Assembly (NCBI GenBank): GCA_003223245.1
Contig: QHYI01000129.1
Span: 62,001-126,000 of the forward strand
From: Acidobacteriota bacterium
Lineage (GTDB): Bacteria > Acidobacteriota > Terriglobia > Acidiferrales > UBA7541
DNA: 64,000 nt
Reading direction: 5' to 3'
Part shown: positions 47,954 through 57,102 of the stretch, one piece after another
How positions within the stretch are numbered: the stretch's first letter is position 1
Layout of the letters: the number at the start of each line of letters is the position of its first letter
Notes under the pieces: generated by a model
Told to the model about the DNA's origin: nothing
What the model saw: only the letters and a program-made list of their open reading frames with translations
Databases searched by the model: none
Position numbers and translations under genes: made by a program

Positions 47954-48481
47954 CGGGCGTGCCTGCCGCTCCCGTACAGCGATCCCGAGCCTGCATCCGG
48001 ACATTCTGCATGCCCCGGGCGCACTGGATCGTTCGCCGATCGAAAAACGCCGAGCAGCGAATTACCACGCATTCGCAGCTCCGTTAGTGTTTGTAGATGA
48101 ACTGAGGTGGAGCGCCCTCTGGCTCTGGCAGCATTCCATACACGCCGACCGTGTCCGACGGAAAGCAGGAAAATCCGGTTTCTTTTTATACCTTGAACAC
48201 CTGGTATTGCCCCCTCCGGAATGGGGTGTTCACCTGCTATTTTTACGCTCCTATCCCCGCTCCTAATTATCGGGGAAGAACTGGATTGAGGGGCCAGGCT
48301 GCCTGGGTCTGGCGACGTCCTCTAGGACCGAAGGGGCCCATGCCGTCCGTCCGCAAGTCGTTGATGGGCAAAGGTTAATTGTGTTCTGGAGAACGAACAG
48401 GATTCCTTTAAAACCAAGTCTCGACGCAATCCCCCGCTTCCTGGTGGGACGCCGGACATTTGATGGGGAGGAGACCTCGTG
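47954..48481. other. Long 5' region of the subtilase gene with several hairpins
   Basis: About 528 nt with no gene. Local stems: TGAACACC (48194-48201) with GGTGTTCA (48225-48232); CCCCG (48255-48259) with CGGGG (48271-48275); GTCC/GGAC near 48317-48328; GCCCAT (48336-48341) with ATGGGC (48364-48369). These could form a structured leader. No known riboswitch consensus fits. Confidence 0.4.
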
Positions 48482-50659
48482 ATGAAACGCAGAATGGGGT
48501 GGGCAGGTGCACTCATCGCCCTTATGTGGGCCGCGCCGGCAAAGGCGGACACCGGAGTTATCGTGCGCACCTCGAATCTGCAGGCGCTTCAGGCGCTCTG
48601 CGCTCTACCCACCACCTGCACCGTGGTCGAGGGGCTCGACGGCACGCTGAGCCAAGTCTTCCTTGTGAGCACGCCCCTTCCCGTTCAGAGTTTGCTCGGG
48701 CTCCTCTCACCGTTGCCGGGATTCGTGGAAGCTGAGGTGGATCAGGTGATCAGCTTGGTTGGTCCGCTGCTGGTTCCCTCGCCAATTCCCGCCACGCTGC
48801 TGCAGGACAGGACGCTTGTGCCCTACCCGGCAAATTCAACAACGATGGTGTGGAACAGCTATGCGAATCAGGAGGCGGCGACGATCGTAGAGGTCCAGAA
48901 CGCGCAAAGCACCTTCAACGTGACCGGGACAGGAATTGTTGCGGACATTGACACGGGAGTGGATCTCACGCATCCGGCACTACAAGGTGTTCTTTTGCCG
49001 GGCTACGACTACACGCGAGGCCAGCCGAATGGTTCAGAATTAAGCGACGTCGCGCCTTGCCCTTTTAGTTCCTGCCCACCTCCCCCATGCAGCTCTGCCA
49101 CTTGCCCCGCACCGGCACAAGTGAATCAGTCCACTGCGGCGGTTTTGGATCAGTCGACGGCAGCTGTTCTTGACGGCAATCCGCAATATGCGGCATTCGG
49201 CCACGGGACGATGGTGATGGGCATCATCCACCTGGTGGCCCCCACAGCCAAACTGTTGCCCCTGAAGGCGTTCAAGTCGGATGGGACGGGCGCTCTCTCC
49301 GACATATTGCGCGCGATTTATGACGCGGTGCAGAAGTACAACGCCAACGTAATCAACATGAGCTTTGATTTCAAGACCGCCTCGACAGAATTGCAGAATG
49401 CGCTCAATTACGCGAGCGGGTTGGGCATCATTTGTGCGTCATCGGCGGGAAACGACGGGATGCAAGAGACGGTTTATCCCGCCGCGCTGCAAAGCGTCGT
49501 GGTGGGCGTCGCATCGGTGGGCTCAACAACTGCCACCGAAAGCACGCGATCCTCGTTCTCGAATTTTGGGAACGCGATCGTGTGGGTGGCGGCCCCGGGG
49601 GAAGCCATTGTGAGCACCTATCCCTACAACTCGTACGCGGCGGGATGGGGAACTTCGTTCAGCGCGCCATTTGTTTCGGGCGGAGGAGCCCTGCTGCGCG
49701 GACTAAAGACGACCATGAATCAGCCAGAGGCGGCCGCTGCGATAGCACATGCCGCACCGCTCTCCGACCCGGGCATGGGCAATGGGCGGTTCGATCTGGT
49801 TCCTGCACTCCAGTCTGTGTCCGGCGCGAGCGGTTCACCGGGCTACAGCGTTTCTGCGCTGCCGGCCACCCAGGCCATAGCAGCGGGAGGAACGGCAAAT
49901 TACACGGTGTCTGCTGCACCAGCGAACGGATTCAATCAAACGATAACCTGGAGCTGTACCGGCGCCCCAGCGGCAGCCACTTGCACGGTCACCCCGCCGA
50001 CGGTGACGTTAGACGGGTCGAGCACGGCGACTGCAACAGTTACATTAACGACGACGCCGCGGTCGGTGGCGCGGCCTCTGGTTTCTCCGCGTTCCGGGCC
50101 TCGAAACGATCTACCTGTAGCGCTGGCGGTGGGAATCGCGTGGCTGGCGATGGCCTTGGTATTTGGGACCCTCAACAACGCTTCGCGTCGCAAACGCAAT
50201 CTTGCTGTAGCAACCGCGGTGCTTGTTGTCGCACTCTACGGCCACGCTTGCGGCGGCTACGGCTCTGTGATGGGACCGGTGTCGCCAATGCTGTCTTCTG
50301 TGACGCTTAGCCCAAGCAGTGTAAACGGTGGCTCTTCCACGACCGGGACGGTAACTCTCAGCGGAGCGGCGCCGAGCGGCGGGGCTACAGTGAACCTCTC
50401 GAGCAACAGCGCGTCGGTGACCGTCCCGTCGAGCGTGGCTGTCACTGGCGGAGCCACAAGTGCGACGTTCCCAGTGAATACCAGCGCGGTGAGCGCTTCG
50501 ACTGCAGTCACGATCTCTGCTTCCTATGGCGGCGCCAGCATGACGGCTTCGCTCACGGTAAAACCCCTAGGAACTCCCGCCGGAATTTACACACTGACGA
50601 TTACAGGAACGTCCGGCAACCTCAGCGATTCCACGACGGTCGCAGTAACAGTGAATTAG
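48482..50659 (+). CDS. Secreted subtilisin-like serine protease (S8) with Ig-like tail
   Basis: 725 aa. The signal peptide MKRRMGWAGALIALMWAAPAKA precedes an inhibitor-like propeptide (about 25-100). Catalytic triad: D in VADIDTGVDLTHPAL, H in FGHGTMVMGI, S in GWGTSFSAPFVSGG. An inserted loop near residue 215 has a tandem duplication, QSTAAVLD repeated twice. After the protease domain come an Ig-like repeat (about 455-545), two hydrophobic helices (LPVALAVGIAWLAMALVFG and LAVATAVLVVALYG) and a second Ig-like repeat ending TPAGIYTLTITGTSG. So it is exported and probably anchored or surface-bound. GGAGGAG lies 8 nt before the ATG. A secreted nutritional protease is likely. Confidence 0.9.
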   Translation: MKRRMGWAGALIALMWAAPAKADTGVIVRTSNLQALQALCALPTTCTVVEGLDGTLSQVFLVSTPLPVQSLLGLLSPLPGFVEAEVDQVISLVGPLLVPSPIPATLLQDRTLVPYPANSTTMVWNSYANQEAATIVEVQNAQSTFNVTGTGIVADIDTGVDLTHPALQGVLLPGYDYTRGQPNGSELSDVAPCPFSSCPPPPCSSATCPAPAQVNQSTAAVLDQSTAAVLDGNPQYAAFGHGTMVMGIIHLVAPTAKLLPLKAFKSDGTGALSDILRAIYDAVQKYNANVINMSFDFKTASTELQNALNYASGLGIICASSAGNDGMQETVYPAALQSVVVGVASVGSTTATESTRSSFSNFGNAIVWVAAPGEAIVSTYPYNSYAAGWGTSFSAPFVSGGGALLRGLKTTMNQPEAAAAIAHAAPLSDPGMGNGRFDLVPALQSVSGASGSPGYSVSALPATQAIAAGGTANYTVSAAPANGFNQTITWSCTGAPAAATCTVTPPTVTLDGSSTATATVTLTTTPRSVARPLVSPRSGPRNDLPVALAVGIAWLAMALVFGTLNNASRRKRNLAVATAVLVVALYGHACGGYGSVMGPVSPMLSSVTLSPSSVNGGSSTTGTVTLSGAAPSGGATVNLSSNSASVTVPSSVAVTGGATSATFPVNTSAVSASTAVTISASYGGASMTASLTVKPLGTPAGIYTLTITGTSGNLSDSTTVAVTVN

Positions 50660-50974
50660 CAAGAGTCTCGGAGCCCGTTCGTTTCGAACGACGCAGGTAA
50701 ACTCACCGTTTGCACCAGTAAGGCAGTGTTACAATATTTGACGATTCTGTTTCCCCGGGACTACCCATTTGCATCTGGCGAGTTCCCAGCTCGAAATTCC
50801 GTATCCGTTTGCCCGCGACCGGATCTTTGCTCGGAATTCTTCTTCTTGGTTCATGACCTCCCGAGCCGACTTACAGCCGCCGCAAAAAATGGTTTCTTCG
50901 ATGAGCGCAAGAGATGGCAGAATCTTTAGAACTCATTCTGTTGGGGAACGGAAATTCAGCGGAAGGTCCAGTCT
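50660..50974. other. Intergenic region, no gene seen
   Basis: About 315 nt between the protease and the next plus-strand gene. AT content rises from here to 56.8 kb. No promoter stands out. Confidence 0.4.
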
Positions 50975-51805
50975 ATGTCCCAAACTCCCGGTGCTTTTTC
51001 ATTGGAAACATGGTGGGAAAAGCTTATTGAACGAACGCCTGTCAAATACATTTCGCTAGTCTTGGGCGCCATCGGGATATGGCTCGTTTGGGAATTTCCC
51101 CCCGGGTATTTCCGGTACTCCATCGGGGAGGCCGCCGTTATCGCGGCTCTCCTCATGCTTCTCGTAGATCCGTTCTTGAAAGCTAGGCTGCTAAAGGAGG
51201 CGGCCAGAGACATTTTTGAATATCTCCTAGGATTCGACCAGCAACCACAGTTAAAGGAGCGCCTCAAGAGACTGGTTTTTGATACGAAGCTGTTCCGCAA
51301 GAATTTCAACGGGCGGTATAAGCTCGTTCCCCAAGCCGATTTCATGCAGATTGAGATGGAGTTTGACTTCGAGCTGGTTAATCCCACCGAAGAAGCAATT
51401 GAGTTCCAGTACAAAATTGATTTCGAGCAGGCCGAGAACCCCCGTCTTGATTCTGTAACCCTTGTGTCTTCAGAAAAGAATTATGCATGGCGGCCCACGT
51501 TACAAACTAAGGAAGATGAACCTTGGGTTCTTCAAGGGTTCGCGGATCCTGTGGAGATTCAGCCTGCATCCAAGGGGATAAGCTACAGGTTCGACGGCAA
51601 ATGCGCAGTAAGTTACCCACTGTCTTTTTACTACGCTCAGCATTTCGGCTATCCGACGATAGGCGTGACCATCACAATTGAGTACCCGGAAACGCTGGAA
51701 GTTGATGCCGCTCCTACTCCGTCGCACGAAGGGAATGTTTGGCGATACGAAAGGCTATTCATGCCCGGAGATCACATCAGTATTCGTTGGAAGCAGACGA
51801 AGTAA
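50975..51805 (+). CDS. Hypothetical membrane-anchored protein
   Basis: 276 aa. Two close hydrophobic segments (YISLVLGAIGIWLVWEF and AAVIAALLMLLVDPFL, about 25-67) anchor a cytoplasmic domain of about 200 residues with alternating strands (FMQIEMEFDFELVNPTEEAIEFQYKIDFEQ, YPTIGVTITIEYPETLEVDAAP). Not recognised. GC content and codon use look lower than in the core genes to the left, consistent with transfer. No clear RBS at the ATG. Confidence 0.6.
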   Translation: MSQTPGAFSLETWWEKLIERTPVKYISLVLGAIGIWLVWEFPPGYFRYSIGEAAVIAALLMLLVDPFLKARLLKEAARDIFEYLLGFDQQPQLKERLKRLVFDTKLFRKNFNGRYKLVPQADFMQIEMEFDFELVNPTEEAIEFQYKIDFEQAENPRLDSVTLVSSEKNYAWRPTLQTKEDEPWVLQGFADPVEIQPASKGISYRFDGKCAVSYPLSFYYAQHFGYPTIGVTITIEYPETLEVDAAPTPSHEGNVWRYERLFMPGDHISIRWKQTK

Positions 51806-52023
51806 GTTTGCTCCTCGGACTGCGACGAGCGCAAGATTTTCTGTACAAAATTCCTTAATCAGACCTTCGGGAAATTCGCCGGTCAATCATATCGCCGTTT
51901 TCTCAACGCGCGGCCGCGCGCTCCAGAGCGCTACGCGATCCGTTTTCGCAAAAGAGCCGAGGGTCTGAAGCATGTCGAGAAAATTCCCCCACGGCATTCG
52001 AAAACAAATCAGGCCACCTTTCC

Positions 52024-52440
52024 TTAGTCGACGTACCCTGGGCGGCCTGGCTGGCGTGAGAGGAAGCCTATCCAATCGACCCGTCGACACAGAAGGAAAA
52101 TTCGACTGGCCCTGGCGAGCGCGCCGGGAAATTCGATGGCGAGCGAGATCAGAGCACCGAACAACCCGCCTAGTAGGGCCGATGCGACGTTCGGTAGCGT
52201 GAACCAGAGTGTGACTCTACCGATCGTTAGTGCGTGGAGGGACCCAGCCGTCAAGGCATGGCTGGTGGCCACTCCGGACCTAAGAAAACTTGGAGCTACG
52301 ATGCCGGCAAAGAACAAACTGAGCGTAACGCAGCCAGCGAGTTCCAAGACGGAAAGAGCCTTTTGTATCTTTCTATTGTCAGCGCCCATTGCCGGCTGAC
52401 CGACTGAGTGGCTTTGAATTTGCTCCGCGCTATAAGACAT
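52024..52440 (-). CDS. Hypothetical small membrane protein
   Basis: About 138 aa. Two predicted membrane helices, VLELAGCVTLSLFFAGIVAPSFL and LPNVASALLGGLFGALISLAIEF, and a basic C-terminus (SRIFLLCRRVDW). AAAGGGGCAGGT sits just upstream of the ATG at 52440, supporting this start over the longer frame at 52596. Not recognised. It lies just outside the tRNA-flanked segment. Confidence 0.45.
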   Translation of the reverse strand: MSYSAEQIQSHSVGQPAMGADNRKIQKALSVLELAGCVTLSLFFAGIVAPSFLRSGVATSHALTAGSLHALTIGRVTLWFTLPNVASALLGGLFGALISLAIEFPGALARASRIFLLCRRVDWIGFLSRQPGRPGYVD

Positions 52441-52932
52441 ACCTGCCCCTTTCCGGAATGCTGCTCTTGACGTTGGATTTTCCAAGCACCGAGATCCTGG
52501 GGAATTGCCCATTGATGTATGGCGCGTGGAGTTTGTCGGTTGCCGGAACTCTTGCTCAACCAACGCAGCTTGTTCTTGAGTTCGCTGGCTCATCACCTAG
52601 TTCCCGGTGCTCAAAGTGAAGGGCATAAAGACGCAGGCGCGATATTGCGATAAACACTGCAAGATCGCCTAGGCTGAATACCCTACAGCCTCGAAAATCA
52701 TGATCCGGTATTGAAAACAAAGTGGTTACTGACAGGACTTTCCTGAACTTTCGGGCCGCAGGCCCTGACCGACAGCAGGTTGAGATTTGGCAGCGATACC
52801 GGGATTGTCCGGCAGAATCTTCGAAAAAAGGGGGCAAAAACGACGGAAACCGTGCTGTTCCATCCACTTGGCGCGCAGAGACTTTCAATCGCTGATAGCT
52901 CCCTTTAGCGCTTGGCAAGCCGTGCCTTGCGA
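52441..52932. other. Intergenic region containing the distal att-like copy
   Basis: About 492 nt without a credible gene. It holds the 20-bp copy of the tRNA-Glu 3' end (52787-52806). The open frame covering 52556-52936 on the minus strand has no family resemblance and is left out. Confidence 0.4.
52787..52806 (-). repeat. att-like copy of the tRNA-Glu 3' end
   Basis: TTGGCAGCGATACCGGGATT is identical to 56817-56836, which is the 3' end of tRNA-Glu (its CCA, acceptor strand and T-stem). Bases on either side differ. Its position, 4.03 kb downstream of the tRNA 3' end and in the same orientation, is where an integrase-made attachment-site duplication would fall. Confidence 0.75.
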
Positions 52933-55900
52933 TCAAATGCTATGCCTGTCTATGACCCTAGACATCTCGGCGAACTGACAAAATGCATTAGCAAGCTGCA
53001 TCTGCCTGGGAGTCCGGCAGTCGGACTCGAACAGCAACGGGCTGCCTACCAAAATCACGGTCGACATAGCCCTGGAAGTTGCGACATTCAAGCGATTCAA
53101 GCTATACAGAAACTCCATGCCTCTTGGCGCGTCCTCTGGCGATGAAGTCGTCAGGGAATAGACCACCACTGGAGCTTCCTGCCCCTGGAATTTGTCAACT
53201 GTCCCAACCCGCATGTTAGGCAGCCTCGCCGACAAATCTGCCACTTGAGCGTTGTACGGTGCCACGATCAAGATATCTCCTGGTTTAAGGGGCCGCTTAT
53301 GGCCCTTTTCGTAAAACCATTTCACCTCCGGCTTGAGCAACCCCTCCACAATCCGCGCAACGGCCTCCACTTCCTCGGAGGAGGAATTGCGATTCCCCTG
53401 GTGCTTCACCCTGACAAACCACAATCCCGCTCCGTCCAGCCATGGATGTCCTTCCACAACCCTGCTACTCGTGATTGGGTGTGGACTCAGCTTATCCTCG
53501 TAAAAAACAGCGGAGGTAAATTTGCAAACCTCCGGATGCAACCTCCAGCTTTTGGGCAGCAAAAATCCCAGCTCCGGCGGTATGGTCTTCCGGCCGTCCA
53601 ACAGATGCTCTAACGCCGATTTCTCCGCCCCGTCGGGATGACTGCCCTTCAACGGACGTTCCAATTGCTGAGGGTCGCCAAGTAAGACCAGTTTTTTTGC
53701 AGCCTGGGAAAGAGCTAGAACGTCAGCCAAGGACATCTGGCCTGCCTCGTCTACAAAGAGGACATCGACTGCTTCGGAAGCTTCCGCCGCCGACCATAAC
53801 CATGCCGTGCCGCCGACGACATTGGCTTTGCCTGACCGTAATGCATCCAGTGCTTCATCATTATCCTTCCTGGCTACTGCAACACCGGCGCTCTGTTCGC
53901 CGTCGTTGTCCCGATGTAAACACCGCACTCCCTGAACACTCTTCTCTTGTGCCGCTTCAACCACGGACTCCAGCAGGTTGCGAATTACTTTGTGGCTTAG
54001 TGCCGTGACGCCGACTTTGTCCCCCCTTTTCAGCAGTTCGCATATCATCCTGGCACCGGTATACGTCTTTCCTGATCCGGGAGGGCCCTGTATGGCAAAA
54101 ACCGAGTCCTCGAGGGCCAGCGCGATCCGGCTCGCCGTGTTTTCAGGCGTCTCCGAAGCGCGCTGCTCCAGTTTCTCTCCATCCGGCAAACGTGGTGGCT
54201 TTCGCAACAACAAATCGCGGGCCGCGCGGTATCGGCCGGCCGCATCGATTCCGTTTGCCTCAATCCACTTGCCAATCCGATAGAGTGAATCCGCAAGTGG
54301 GCCCGTATTGAGTGGACGATCCCACATGAACACCGACGGCGGATGAAACTCAGCCGTCTTTTTTGTTTTCCTGATATCCACAGTTCCGCTGACCGGGTCT
54401 AGGTCTACTACTTCGCCCACCTTTTGATTGACGTCTCCGAAGTAGACATCCTTGCCAACCCGCACGTTGGTTTTTTGTGGATCAAAGACGTAGCGATCCG
54501 TTGGCACCTGCTTTCCAGGATCGATTCTTTTCACAAAGCGCAGATTGGTGAGCGCCACTCGCTCATCGAGTAGGTCTTCAACATCCATATTCGCGAGCCG
54601 ATATCCTTCCTGCCAGACACATTTATCCTCGCGGCGATGCCAGCTTAACAACTGTGCGAGTAACCATTGGCCCGATTGCTCGTTTGACCGCAACTTCGGG
54701 TCGGCTGGGATGCCGGCACAAAGGCGCTCCGTCAAAGCAGCTGTTCTGTCCAACTTTTCTTGTAACTTTGCCGATGGATCACCGGTTTTTTCTGGTGGCC
54801 TCGGTACAATGATTCCTGACTGCAACAGCTTCTCGCGTTCTGCTTCGAGCCAGTCCCGCAGCACCGCTGCCGAAAAGCAATCCTCGCTGTTGTATCCCTC
54901 CATCGTGGAGCGGATCTCGTCCGGCAGTTGCTCATTTCCCCAGCCCAACTCCAGCCTGTGCTCCACGTACCGCATCGCCGCCCGCGACTGATCAAGTGGA
55001 GTATTCCGAACAAAACTGCAAAAGGCCTCCAATTTTTTCAGAGAATATTCTTCCACGCTTGCTCGAAAGCCCTGCTTGAAGGCTTGGTGCAGATCTACCA
55101 GAGCGTCAGCCCGCAGCAACTTGTCGACTTGATCTTCGCGCGTCGCATGCATTCCCATGAGCCGCTTCAACGCTCCCGATTCATAGCCACCGAAATGATA
55201 GACATGCATCCGCGGATTCGCTTCCCATCGCTTCATGATTTCGTCGATCAACCATTCAAAACCCTGTTTCTCTTCCTCACGGTTTAAGGCCCAACGTTTT
55301 TCGTAACTCAGTTTGCCCCTAGCGTTCTTGAAAGCAAACCCAAACAGGTATTGCAGGCCGAATTCGCCTACGAACGGGTCACCTTCCAAATCCAAAAACA
55401 CATCTTCTAGCGAAGGCTCCGGCAATCTACAAAGACCCATTCCCTCCACCACTGGCAAGAGCGGCTCGTGTACCAATTTCTTCTCCGTGCGCCCCTGAAC
55501 CTGCACGCGTGCCTGCTCACGAACGTGCTCGATTGCCTCACGCGATCCGTGCTCAGGCCGCTGCTTCAGAGGTATGGGCAACACAGCGAGCTTCGCTACG
55601 GTAGGTGTATGCCATGCTTCCAACTGCTTTGTCTGTAGCCGCCGCATTCCAGCCACAAGCGAGAGATGGTCGTCTCCACGTCGCTGTACGTCACACTCGC
55701 GAAACCAACGGCATATGTCGCAATGGGGCACGGGCTCTGGATATGTGCCGCTGTCTGCGCTATTCCGCACGGCCCCCATTAGTCGGCGTTTCACGTAGCG
55801 GAAATACGCGGCGTACTCGGCCACACGGTACCCCTCACCCTCAAAATCATCTCCAGGGGGGATTACCCACATCCATTCCGGTCCTGAGCCCTGGACTTTT

Positions 55901-56370
55901 TCAAGCAGCTCCGAATATAGCGACAGCTGCAAAATTGTGGCCGCCTTTGTCTCCCGTGCCAGCTTCGTGTCTGCTACCTCGTACGACCAGTCCCATTTCC
56001 CACTGCGTTTTGCCATCCGCCGTAGCACATCGGGCCGGCCAAACCATTCACCGTCGGCCAAAGCTCCCTGCGCAATCACCTCCACAGCCTGCGCCATGCA
56101 CTTTTGTGTTTCTTCGAGAAGCTCCTTCTCGTCCTTTATTGTGGAGAGGTTCACCACAGTCAGCTTTTCATTTTGTGCTAAATGCCCGAGGTAGGCTTTT
56201 TCGTGCCGCTCACCGCGTTCGCGTATCACTACTAGGTCGGGTGCGGCCCAATCCGGCGCTGATCTCTCGCCACGCGCCACCTGCAAATCCAGGGTGGTTA
56301 CATGGCGGCACGCTAGATGATTACTTAGGTCGGTCGCTGCTAAGCGAATTCCAGAGAGCTGAACTTTCAT
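52933..56370 (-). CDS. TM0106-type RecB-like nuclease / RNase H-like exonuclease / SF1 helicase
   Basis: 1145 aa with three enzymatic parts. (1) Residues 1-230: Fe-S RecB/Cas4-like nuclease, with D114 in GRPDVL, D134-x-K136 in YEVADTKLA, the Q148-x3-Y152 motif and four cluster cysteines C21, C217, C220 and C226. (2) Residues 320-510: RNase H-like 3'-5' exonuclease, D327-x-E329 in VFLDLEGD, HFGGYESGAL, and YNSEDC near 493. (3) Residues 740-1130: SF1 (Upf1/Dna2-like) helicase, Walker A GPPGSGKT (762-769), DEAGQ (874-878), GDPQQL (899-904) and VATSRA near 1111. Members of this TM0106 group are standalone helicase-nucleases; related proteins occur in defence islands. ATG at 56370, weak RBS. It fills the segment between the tRNA-Glu repeats. 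Confidence 0.93.
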   Translation of the reverse strand: MKVQLSGIRLAATDLSNHLACRHVTTLDLQVARGERSAPDWAAPDLVVIRERGERHEKAYLGHLAQNEKLTVVNLSTIKDEKELLEETQKCMAQAVEVIAQGALADGEWFGRPDVLRRMAKRSGKWDWSYEVADTKLARETKAATILQLSLYSELLEKVQGSGPEWMWVIPPGDDFEGEGYRVAEYAAYFRYVKRRLMGAVRNSADSGTYPEPVPHCDICRWFRECDVQRRGDDHLSLVAGMRRLQTKQLEAWHTPTVAKLAVLPIPLKQRPEHGSREAIEHVREQARVQVQGRTEKKLVHEPLLPVVEGMGLCRLPEPSLEDVFLDLEGDPFVGEFGLQYLFGFAFKNARGKLSYEKRWALNREEEKQGFEWLIDEIMKRWEANPRMHVYHFGGYESGALKRLMGMHATREDQVDKLLRADALVDLHQAFKQGFRASVEEYSLKKLEAFCSFVRNTPLDQSRAAMRYVEHRLELGWGNEQLPDEIRSTMEGYNSEDCFSAAVLRDWLEAEREKLLQSGIIVPRPPEKTGDPSAKLQEKLDRTAALTERLCAGIPADPKLRSNEQSGQWLLAQLLSWHRREDKCVWQEGYRLANMDVEDLLDERVALTNLRFVKRIDPGKQVPTDRYVFDPQKTNVRVGKDVYFGDVNQKVGEVVDLDPVSGTVDIRKTKKTAEFHPPSVFMWDRPLNTGPLADSLYRIGKWIEANGIDAAGRYRAARDLLLRKPPRLPDGEKLEQRASETPENTASRIALALEDSVFAIQGPPGSGKTYTGARMICELLKRGDKVGVTALSHKVIRNLLESVVEAAQEKSVQGVRCLHRDNDGEQSAGVAVARKDNDEALDALRSGKANVVGGTAWLWSAAEASEAVDVLFVDEAGQMSLADVLALSQAAKKLVLLGDPQQLERPLKGSHPDGAEKSALEHLLDGRKTIPPELGFLLPKSWRLHPEVCKFTSAVFYEDKLSPHPITSSRVVEGHPWLDGAGLWFVRVKHQGNRNSSSEEVEAVARIVEGLLKPEVKWFYEKGHKRPLKPGDILIVAPYNAQVADLSARLPNMRVGTVDKFQGQEAPVVVYSLTTSSPEDAPRGMEFLYSLNRLNVATSRAMSTVILVGSPLLFESDCRTPRQMQLANAFCQFAEMSRVIDRHSI

Positions 56371-56464
56371 GATTGCAACGAATCTTGAGCACTCACCTTT
56401 TAGCCCGAAGTTCCGGGACCTGCCACAGAGTATTCTGCTGATTCCTGGAGGGATAGCAAAAAAT

Positions 56465-56767
56465 TCAACTTCCGGTTACTGGGAACGTCCGCAGTAACTC
56501 GTAGGCCCGGGCTTGCACCGGCGTCGGATCCGGCACTTGCCAGAATGTCACAGGAGTCTTGTCAGCGGTCTTCTGCTCCGTCTTCTCTTTGAACACGTAA
56601 GTCACTCGCGCCCGAGAGGCCAACGCGCCGAGCAAGTCCTCAAAACTGTACACGGGAAGATCATAGGCCGTTTCCTGGGAGAGCTTCTTGCGCTCCGCGG
56701 AAGCCGACGGTTGTGCCCCCCTGTTCAATACTCGCTTTCCGGGCAAAGTCTCGATGGTTTGGGACAA
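56465..56767 (-). pseudogene. C-terminal transposase fragment (IS1634-like)
   Basis: A 100-codon frame ending VPDPTPVQARAYELLRTFPVTGS. The pattern of a hydrophobic FEDLLGALASRARVTYVF strand-helix followed by P-x-P-x-Q-x-A-x-x-LL is the usual C-terminus of IS1634/IS4-like transposases. The frame starts with a TTG and has no catalytic residues, so it is a remnant. It lies between the tRNA-Glu gene and the helicase-nuclease gene. Confidence 0.6.
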
Positions 56768-56816
56768 GCTCAGAGGTAGGCTGTCAACTGTACTGAAATG
56801 GATCGGTTAGGGAGGG

Positions 56817-56836
56817 TTGGCAGCGATACCGGGATT
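56817..56836 (-). repeat. att-like proximal copy inside tRNA-Glu
   Basis: The same 20 bases as at 52787-52806, here forming the tRNA's T-stem/acceptor strand and CCA. The intact tRNA keeps its sequence, as expected for an integration that restores the gene. Confidence 0.75.
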
Positions 56837-56892
56837 CGAACCCGGATTTTAGCCTTGAGAGGGCTACGTCCTAACCCTTAGACGATATCGCC
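56818..56892 (-). tRNA. tRNA-Glu (anticodon CTC), CCA encoded
   Basis: Cloverleaf on the minus strand: acceptor GGCGATA (5', 56886-56892) with TATCGCT (one G-U pair), a D arm in GTCTAAGGGTTAGGAC, an anticodon stem TAGCC/GGCTA enclosing loop CTCTCAA with anticodon CTC (56857-56859), and a T arm CCGGG-TTCGAAT-CCCGG. G73 fits tRNA-Glu identity and CCA is encoded (56818-56820). Its 3' end is the integration-type site described at 52787-52806. Confidence 0.95.
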
Positions 56893-57069
56893 AGGGACCA
56901 AAAGAAGATACGGGGATCTGCCGGGCACAACCGAGCGCGCGAACTCATTTTCGCATGGTCGAGCGAGACGAGCAAGCAAAGGTTCGAATGGGATGTTGAA
57001 ATTGCGCGTTCGAAGTAGCCAAGAGCGTTAGCTTTGCACACCTAGCGGAGCCGCCGGGGTAGCGTTGTG

Positions 57070-57075
57070 TATAAT
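57070..57075 (+). promoter_or_regulatory. -10 element for the radical SAM gene
   Basis: Perfect TATAAT at 57070-57075, 28 nt before the ATG at 57103. No convincing -35. It argues against the upstream GTG at 57067 as the start. Confidence 0.5.
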
Positions 57076-57102
57076 GAACGGCTGGGGGGAATCCTAACTT
57101 TC

